Assembly (NCBI GenBank): GCA_013694885.1
Contig: JACDBO010000168.1
Span: forward strand, 1 to 8,540
DNA: 8,540 nt
From: Chloroflexia bacterium
GTDB taxonomy: Bacteria; Chloroflexota; Chloroflexia; Thermomicrobiales; UBA6265
Direction: 5' to 3'
Shown here: piece by piece, positions 5,179-8,540 of the stretch
How the letters are laid out: the number at the start of each line of letters is the position of its first letter
Position numbering within the stretch: position 1 is the stretch's first letter
Notes under the pieces: model-generated
Seen by the model: only the letters and a program-made list of their open reading frames with translations
Told to the model about the DNA's origin: nothing
The model's database searches: none
Program-made: the position numbers and the translations under genes

Positions 5179-5370
5179 ATGGATCTCACCACTGGGGCAG
5201 TGGACTGACCAGCTGGCGACGGCCGCGCGACTGGCGGGACACGGCCGCATGGGATCGGTTGCGCCAGGCACACCTGGCCCGCCTCGGCACGACGATCGGA
5301 TCGAGTGGACCCTTGCCTGCCTAGACACCGCCAGCTTCCCGGCCAATCAGGAGGCGTTGCCACCGGCCCT
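5179..5370 (+). pseudogene. Decayed, internally deleted IS5-type transposase fragment
   Basis: A strong Shine-Dalgarno (AAAAGGAG, 5163-5170) precedes ATG 5179, but the frame stops after nine codons (MDLTTGAVD). Reading across frames recovers pieces of an IS5-family transposase in the right order. MDLT is in frame with the ATG. GQWTDQL follows in the next frame, resembling the usual MDLT-x-QW-x-x-L start. DWRDTAAWDRLRQAHLARLG (5229-5288) is in the third frame. RIEWTLACLDTASFPANQ (5297-5350) carries the first catalytic Asp in LDTAS. GVATGP (5353-5370) continues in the first frame. Family members have roughly 60 more residues between the first and second blocks, so there is an internal deletion as well as at least three frameshifts. 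Everything after the first catalytic Asp region is missing; terminal inverted repeats were not found. It cannot encode a working transposase. Confidence 0.65.
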
Positions 5371-5399
5371 TGGTCCTCAGTTCGCCACACCCAGCGCGA

Positions 5400-5413
5400 T
5401 TGTCCTCATTCCT
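5400..5413 (-). repeat. Possible short heptamer pair at the end of the histidine phosphatase gene
   Basis: Read on the minus strand these bases are AGGAATG then AGGACAA, and the gene's TGA stop spans the junction. This matches the AGGANNN pattern seen at other gene ends in the window. Two adjacent units could arise by chance. Confidence 0.3.
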
Positions 5414-6143
5414 GTTCGACCGGCGTCGGGATCGCCTCGTGGGACTCGCCGCTGACCCCGGCGACGTCGAGGTGGCCGGCGTCGTTGAAGGTCACCAGCG
5501 TCCAGGTGTCCAGCCCCGACGGTCGCTTCGATCCCCAGCGCCAATGGGTGATGCTGGTGTTCAGCGGGTCGAAAAAGACCCGGTTGCCGGTCGGGCCGAT
5601 GCCGAAGGCGAGGAAGAACGACGCTTCGAGCACTCCGCCGTGGCAGACGGCGACGATGGTCTGCCCGCGATGCTTGCGGACGAGCCGGTTGAGCGCGATC
5701 CCGGTGCGCAGCAGAAACGACCCCCAGCTCTCACCCCCCGGCGCGAACGGGACGAACGGGTCACCCGCCGCGTCGCCGAACGGATCAAGTGGGTCGGCCC
5801 CCGCGGAGCCATCCGCGTGATACCGACCGAGCCACTCGTCGCGCGAGAGGCCGTCGGCCTCGCCCGGCCGCAGCTCCTGCAGCTCCTCGTCCCGCTCGAC
5901 CGAGAGTCCGAGCGCCCGCGAGACGTAGTCGGACGTCTCCAGCGCCCGTGGCAGCGTGCTGGTGTAGAGCACATCGGCCTGCAGACCACTGGTCTCCAGC
6001 CGCTGCTCAAGCAACCGCGCCTGCTCCCGGCCGCGCTCGGTCAACCCGGTATCGCCCTTCATGCCGCCGATGATCGGCTCGACGTTCGGCACCGACTCGC
6101 CGTGCCGGATCAAGTACAGATTCGTCTCCCGCTCCCGCGACAT
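5406..6143 (-). CDS. Histidine phosphatase family protein (phosphoglycerate mutase-like)
   Basis: A 245-residue member of the histidine phosphatase superfamily (branch 1), which removes or transfers phosphate through a phospho-histidine intermediate. The signature LIRHGES (11-17) holds the nucleophile His14. Arg66 in TSTLPRALET and His168 in VAVCHGGVLE complete the phosphate pocket, and Glu90 in EELQELRPGE is the probable proton donor. Residues 111-137 are a long Asp/Gly/Pro-rich loop (SAGADPLDPFGDAAGDPF) that may shape the substrate site. AAGGGAG lies 9 bases before ATG 6143. The substrate could be a sugar phosphate or another small phosphoester; the sequence does not decide, and a glycolytic mutase role is unlikely given the divergence. 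It lies 110 bp downstream of the DUF4037 gene on the same strand. Confidence 0.9.
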   Translation of the reverse strand: MSRERETNLYLIRHGESVPNVEPIIGGMKGDTGLTERGREQARLLEQRLETSGLQADVLYTSTLPRALETSDYVSRALGLSVERDEELQELRPGEADGLSRDEWLGRYHADGSAGADPLDPFGDAAGDPFVPFAPGGESWGSFLLRTGIALNRLVRKHRGQTIVAVCHGGVLEASFFLAFGIGPTGNRVFFDPLNTSITHWRWGSKRPSGLDTWTLVTFNDAGHLDVAGVSGESHEAIPTPVEQE

Positions 6144-6246
6144 CCGCTCACGCTCCCTTGTCCGTCGTTATCCCATGCCCACCACCATCGGGCGGCCCGC
6201 GCATGGTAGCGAATCGCGCCCCACCCCGCGAGCACTGACCAACCCC

Positions 6247-6281
6247 CTATCCTCTATCCTCTGTCCTCTGACCTGAGTCCT
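6247..6281 (-). repeat. Five head-to-tail 7-bp repeats (AGGANNN type) containing a stop codon
   Basis: On the minus strand five consecutive units run from 6281 to 6247: AGGACTC, AGGTCAG, AGGACAG, then AGGATAG twice, followed by a G-run. The TAG at 6254-6256 is the stop codon of the DUF4037 gene, so the repeat supplies the last residues (LRSEDRG) as well as the stop. Part of the tract is similar at 422-441, and the first unit equals the units behind clpX. Confidence 0.8.
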
Positions 6282-7372
6282 TGCCGCAGCCAATCCCGCA
6301 GGGCGCCGCTCTCGAGCGCGTCGGTGGAATCGACGAACTGGTCGATACCGCCGAGGTCGGGGAGAACCCGCAACGCTGGGTCGGTGATCGACGCCATCAG
6401 GGCGCGGGTGAAGCGCTCGGCGAAGAGCACCTGAAAGGGGCGACCGAAGTACGAACGAGGTTCGGTCGAGAGCGGCGGCGTGAGACCGAGCGTATTGTGC
6501 CGCTCGGCCAGGATGTGGACGGCGCGGACGACCCCCGCCTCGCGCTCCCGCCAATCGCGGGCCACGCGTGCCGCGTCGAGGTGGGGTGTCAGTTCATCAG
6601 AAAGCGGCAGACGGGCGAAGGCCATACCCAGCCACTTGCCGTAGGGGGCATAGCGCCGTTCGAGCAGAAAGGCGAGCCGCACCACGTCGCGGATCAGATC
6701 GAGGGCGACGAGCTGGGAGCCGAGGTCGTCGCCGACCTCGCCGCAGCGGCCGATAAACGCCTCCCGCTGGGCGATCCGTTTCCAACCCGCCGCCATCCGG
6801 TAGCGCCAGACATCGTCGGGGTACCGGGCCAGGTCGGCGCGGGCACGAGTCAGGTCACCGAGGTCGTCGCGGAAGACGCGGCCGGCGGTGACCTCCAGCA
6901 AGCGCTGCTCCGCCATCGTCAGCCAGGCGGCGGCGTCGAGTGAGCCGGTCTCGCGGATGCCGAGCCGGTCGTCGAGGAACGCGGCCACGGTCTGGATCGA
7001 GATCAGGTGGCGGACTGGCCCGGTCAGCTCGGCGCTCCGCTCCGGCAGGTCGGCAATGAGCGTTCCCGGCTCGGCGATCGACTCGCGGAAGTGCGTCGGA
7101 TAGCCGGCGATCGTCGGCGGCAGCTCCGCCGCGATGACGTCGAGGAGCCGCGATCGCCATTCCGGCAGCACATCTGGCGCCAGGAAGAGCTGGAGGCGCG
7201 CGCCCCAGCCGTGATCGGTCGAGCGCTCCGTATCATAGCCGAGCACCTCCGAGCCAGGGCCGACGAGGGCCGCCGCGTAGCGCAGCGCCGGGGCATGACG
7301 CCCGATGATCGGGGCGACCGCCTCCTCGTAGAGCCGCCGGCTCAGCTCCCGTCCGGGGATGAAGGTACGCAT
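6254..7372 (-). CDS. DUF4037 domain-containing protein (nucleotidyltransferase-like fold)
   Basis: A 372-residue protein resembling the DUF4037 family. The N-terminal part carries GPGSEVLGYDTERSTDHGWG (38-57), reminiscent of the GS...D-x-D arrangement of nucleotidyltransferases. Further family-like blocks are LISIQTVAAFLDDRLGI, EQRLLEVTAGRVFRDDLGDL, YPDDVWRYRMAAGWKRIAQ, GEVGDDLGSQL and ERRYAPYGKWLGMAFARL. Biochemical activity is unproven for the family as far as I know. Two positions of the usual DHDWGPR or DHNWGPR motif differ here (DHGWGAR), so catalytic competence is uncertain. The start is ATG 7372 with AGGAG 5 bases before it. The final seven codons and the stop lie in a heptamer repeat, so the native C-terminus may have been replaced. 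It is divergent from the acylphosphatase gene. Confidence 0.82.
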   Translation of the reverse strand: MRTFIPGRELSRRLYEEAVAPIIGRHAPALRYAAALVGPGSEVLGYDTERSTDHGWGARLQLFLAPDVLPEWRSRLLDVIAAELPPTIAGYPTHFRESIAEPGTLIADLPERSAELTGPVRHLISIQTVAAFLDDRLGIRETGSLDAAAWLTMAEQRLLEVTAGRVFRDDLGDLTRARADLARYPDDVWRYRMAAGWKRIAQREAFIGRCGEVGDDLGSQLVALDLIRDVVRLAFLLERRYAPYGKWLGMAFARLPLSDELTPHLDAARVARDWREREAGVVRAVHILAERHNTLGLTPPLSTEPRSYFGRPFQVLFAERFTRALMASITDPALRVLPDLGGIDQFVDSTDALESGALRDWLRQGLRSEDRG

Positions 7373-7464
7373 GGAATCTCCTGTGCGATGACGTGCGAAC
7401 AGGACCGAAGGCCGGTATTCTCCCCAGGAGCGAGGCGTGGTGTCGATGCGCGAGAGGGGCGCCC
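7373..7464. promoter_or_regulatory. Divergent intergenic region between the DUF4037 and acylphosphatase genes
   Basis: These 92 bases must contain or border the start signals of both divergent genes. The two ribosome binding sites are clear: AGGAG (7378-7382) for the minus gene and AGGGG (7455-7459) for the plus gene. No convincing -35/-10 pair was found; TATTCT at about 7427 is a weak -10 candidate for the plus direction. Confidence 0.35.
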
Positions 7465-7767
7465 ATGAGTGAACACGCGGGGACGCGCGAGACTGTTGCT
7501 CACTGGACGATCACCGTCACTGGGGATGTGCAAGGCGTTTTTTTCCGCCAGAGCGCGCGCGAGCGGGCGCTGGCGCTCGGCCTGAGCGGCGAGGCGCGGA
7601 ACATGCCGGATGGTTCGGTGCGCATCGAGGTCGAAGGACCCGTCGACCAACTCGAACGATTTCGTGTCTGGTGCGAGCAAGGGCCGGAGCGCGCGGAGGT
7701 TGCCTGGGTGGCGATCAGCGAAGGACCGGTGCGGGGCTATCCCCGCGGCCAGTTCCACAGGCGTTGA
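7465..7767 (+). CDS. acyP: Acylphosphatase
   Basis: A 100-residue acylphosphatase, a small cytosolic enzyme that hydrolyses carboxyl-phosphate bonds such as those in acetyl phosphate or 1,3-bisphosphoglycerate. The phosphate loop GDVQGVFFR (20-28) ends in the catalytic Arg28. The second signature ARNMPDGSVRIEVEGP (44-59) carries the catalytic Asn46. The length is normal for the family. The frame stays open for 24 codons upstream, but ATG 7465 has AGGGG 5 bases before it and gives a family-length N-terminus, so it is preferred. The usual Trp-Val of the GWVRN motif is Glu-Ala here (GEARN). Its stop overlaps the ribosome binding site of the aldo/keto reductase gene, so the two are likely co-transcribed; a functional link is not established. 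Confidence 0.93.
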   Translation: MSEHAGTRETVAHWTITVTGDVQGVFFRQSARERALALGLSGEARNMPDGSVRIEVEGPVDQLERFRVWCEQGPERAEVAWVAISEGPVRGYPRGQFHRR

Positions 7768-7773
7768 GAAGGA
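7766..7773 (+). promoter_or_regulatory. Ribosome binding site deciding the aldo/keto reductase start
   Basis: GAGAAGGA overlaps the acylphosphatase stop codon and lies 8 bases before ATG 7782. It runs into the in-frame ATG at 7773, leaving that codon no usable spacing, so 7782 is the better start. Confidence 0.6.
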
Positions 7774-7781
7774 TGGCGACG

Positions 7782-8540
7782 ATGATCCGAGGTCAGGATC
7801 CTGGGCCCGACCCGTTGGCACGGCGGCCGTTCGGATCGACAGGGATCGACGTTCCGGCGATCGCGGTCGGCTGCGCGCCGCTGGCGAGTATGCCGGAGGT
7901 GTTCGGCTACGGCGTCGACGAGGAGCGCGCGCGGGCGACGATCGGTGCCGCTCTCGACAGCGAGCTCAACTACCTCGATACCGCGGCCAGCTATGGCGAC
8001 GGTGAGAGCGAACGGCGGATCGGTCTCATGCTGCGCGAGCGCGGCGGCCTGCTCCAGGGCGCCACACTCCAGACCAAGATCGGCGCCGGCCCGGACGGCG
8101 ACTTCAGTGGCGAGACGGTCCGCCGGCGATTCGAGCGGAGCCTGTCGCTGCTCGGTCTGGATCGCGTCGCGGTCGTCTTTCTGCACGACCCGGAGCACGG
8201 CGGGACCGGCGACTCCACCGAGGCCGCGTTCGCCCAGGCGATGGCCACCGGCGGCCCGGTCGAGACGTTGCGCGACCTCCAGGCACAGGGGCTGATCGGC
8301 CACATCGGGATCGCCGGCGGTCCGGTCGCGCTGATGAGCCGGTTCGTGGAAACGGGGTGGTTCGCGGCGATCATCACCCACAACCGTTTCACACTGCTCA
8401 ACCGCAACTCCGACCCGCTGCTCTCGACGGCCGCCGGGCGCGGCATGGCCGTGCTCAACGCCGCGCCTTTCGGCGGTGGCCTGCTGTCCAAAGGACCGGA
8501 AACCTTTCCCGCTACGCCTACCGCCTCACGCCACCTGCCC
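7782..8540 (+). CDS. Aldo/keto reductase, similar to D-threo-aldose 1-dehydrogenase/L-fucose dehydrogenase (3' end outside window)
   Basis: The frame is open to the last base, giving 253 visible residues of a TIM-barrel NAD(P)-dependent oxidoreductase. The catalytic tetrad is visible: Asp66 and Tyr71 in NYLDTAASYGDGESERRIG, Lys99 in LQTKIG and His135 in VVFLHDPE. The N-terminal GCAPLASMPEVFGYGVDEERA segment is characteristic of the branch annotated as D-threo-aldose 1-dehydrogenase or L-fucose dehydrogenase, which oxidises sugars to lactones. This makes a carbohydrate role likely, but the substrate is inferred from similarity only. The NAD(P)-binding C-terminal part is mostly cut off. The start is ATG 7782 rather than 7773 because of ribosome binding site spacing. 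It follows the acylphosphatase stop by 14 bp and probably shares its transcript. Confidence 0.88.
   Translation, partial: MIRGQDPGPDPLARRPFGSTGIDVPAIAVGCAPLASMPEVFGYGVDEERARATIGAALDSELNYLDTAASYGDGESERRIGLMLRERGGLLQGATLQTKIGAGPDGDFSGETVRRRFERSLSLLGLDRVAVVFLHDPEHGGTGDSTEAAFAQAMATGGPVETLRDLQAQGLIGHIGIAGGPVALMSRFVETGWFAAIITHNRFTLLNRNSDPLLSTAAGRGMAVLNAAPFGGGLLSKGPETFPATPTASRHLP

Noticed and set aside
5016..5390. A 124-codon minus-strand frame over the transposase remnant
   Set aside because: No motif, no ribosome binding site, and plus-strand fragments at the same place match a transposase in consistent order.
5370..6209. A 279-codon open frame on the plus strand opposite the histidine phosphatase
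   Set aside because: The opposite strand has the full RHG and HGG phosphatase signatures; the plus frame is a low-complexity shadow.
7393..7464. A 24-codon N-terminal extension of acylphosphatase
   Set aside because: No ribosome binding site was seen, it adds non-family sequence, and ATG 7465 has AGGGG at 5 bases and gives the usual family length.

Overview
This 8.5 kb window is GC-rich bacterial DNA with strongly G/C-biased third codon positions. The gene set and protein style (ClpX, a DUF4037 protein, a THUMP-like methyltransferase tail, and an excisionase-type antitoxin with a PIN toxin) suggest Chloroflexota, perhaps Thermomicrobia. That placement is inferred from family resemblance and no marker here proves it.

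Layout: (1) 1-417, the 3' end of a THUMP-like SAM methyltransferase gene (+). (2) 560-2565, clpP and clpX (+), encoding the ClpXP protease. Two GC-rich hairpins lie in the 107-bp gap between them, and an intrinsic terminator sits at 2648-2683. (3) 2676-3847, a minus-strand island of different composition: two tandem paralogous excisionase/MerR-like antitoxin genes followed by one PIN-domain (VapC-like) toxin gene that overlaps the second antitoxin. The promoter at 3888-3917 carries three TGATAC-type repeats spaced exactly 10 bp. (4) 3930-4772, a minus-strand class I SAM methyltransferase. (5) 4773-5178, non-coding DNA with several inverted repeats, followed at 5179-5370 by the wreck of an IS5-type transposase that keeps its start codon and Shine-Dalgarno site. 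(6) 5406-6143, a histidine phosphatase (-), and 6254-7372, a DUF4037 protein (-). (7) 7465-7767, acylphosphatase, closely followed by 7782-8540, an aldo/keto reductase cut by the window end (both +, likely one transcript and divergent from the DUF4037 gene).

ClpP and ClpX form one machine. The toxin and its adjoining antitoxin form one module, probably autoregulated at the phased operator; the second antitoxin looks like the survivor of a duplicated pair. The remaining genes are ordinary housekeeping or accessory enzymes with no evident shared pathway.

Two patterns are not explained by the genes. Tracts of 7-bp AGGANNN units occur at gene 3' ends, in one case supplying the stop codon. There is also a possible PIN-motif scar between the two antitoxin genes. 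I found no rRNA, tRNA or CRISPR array.
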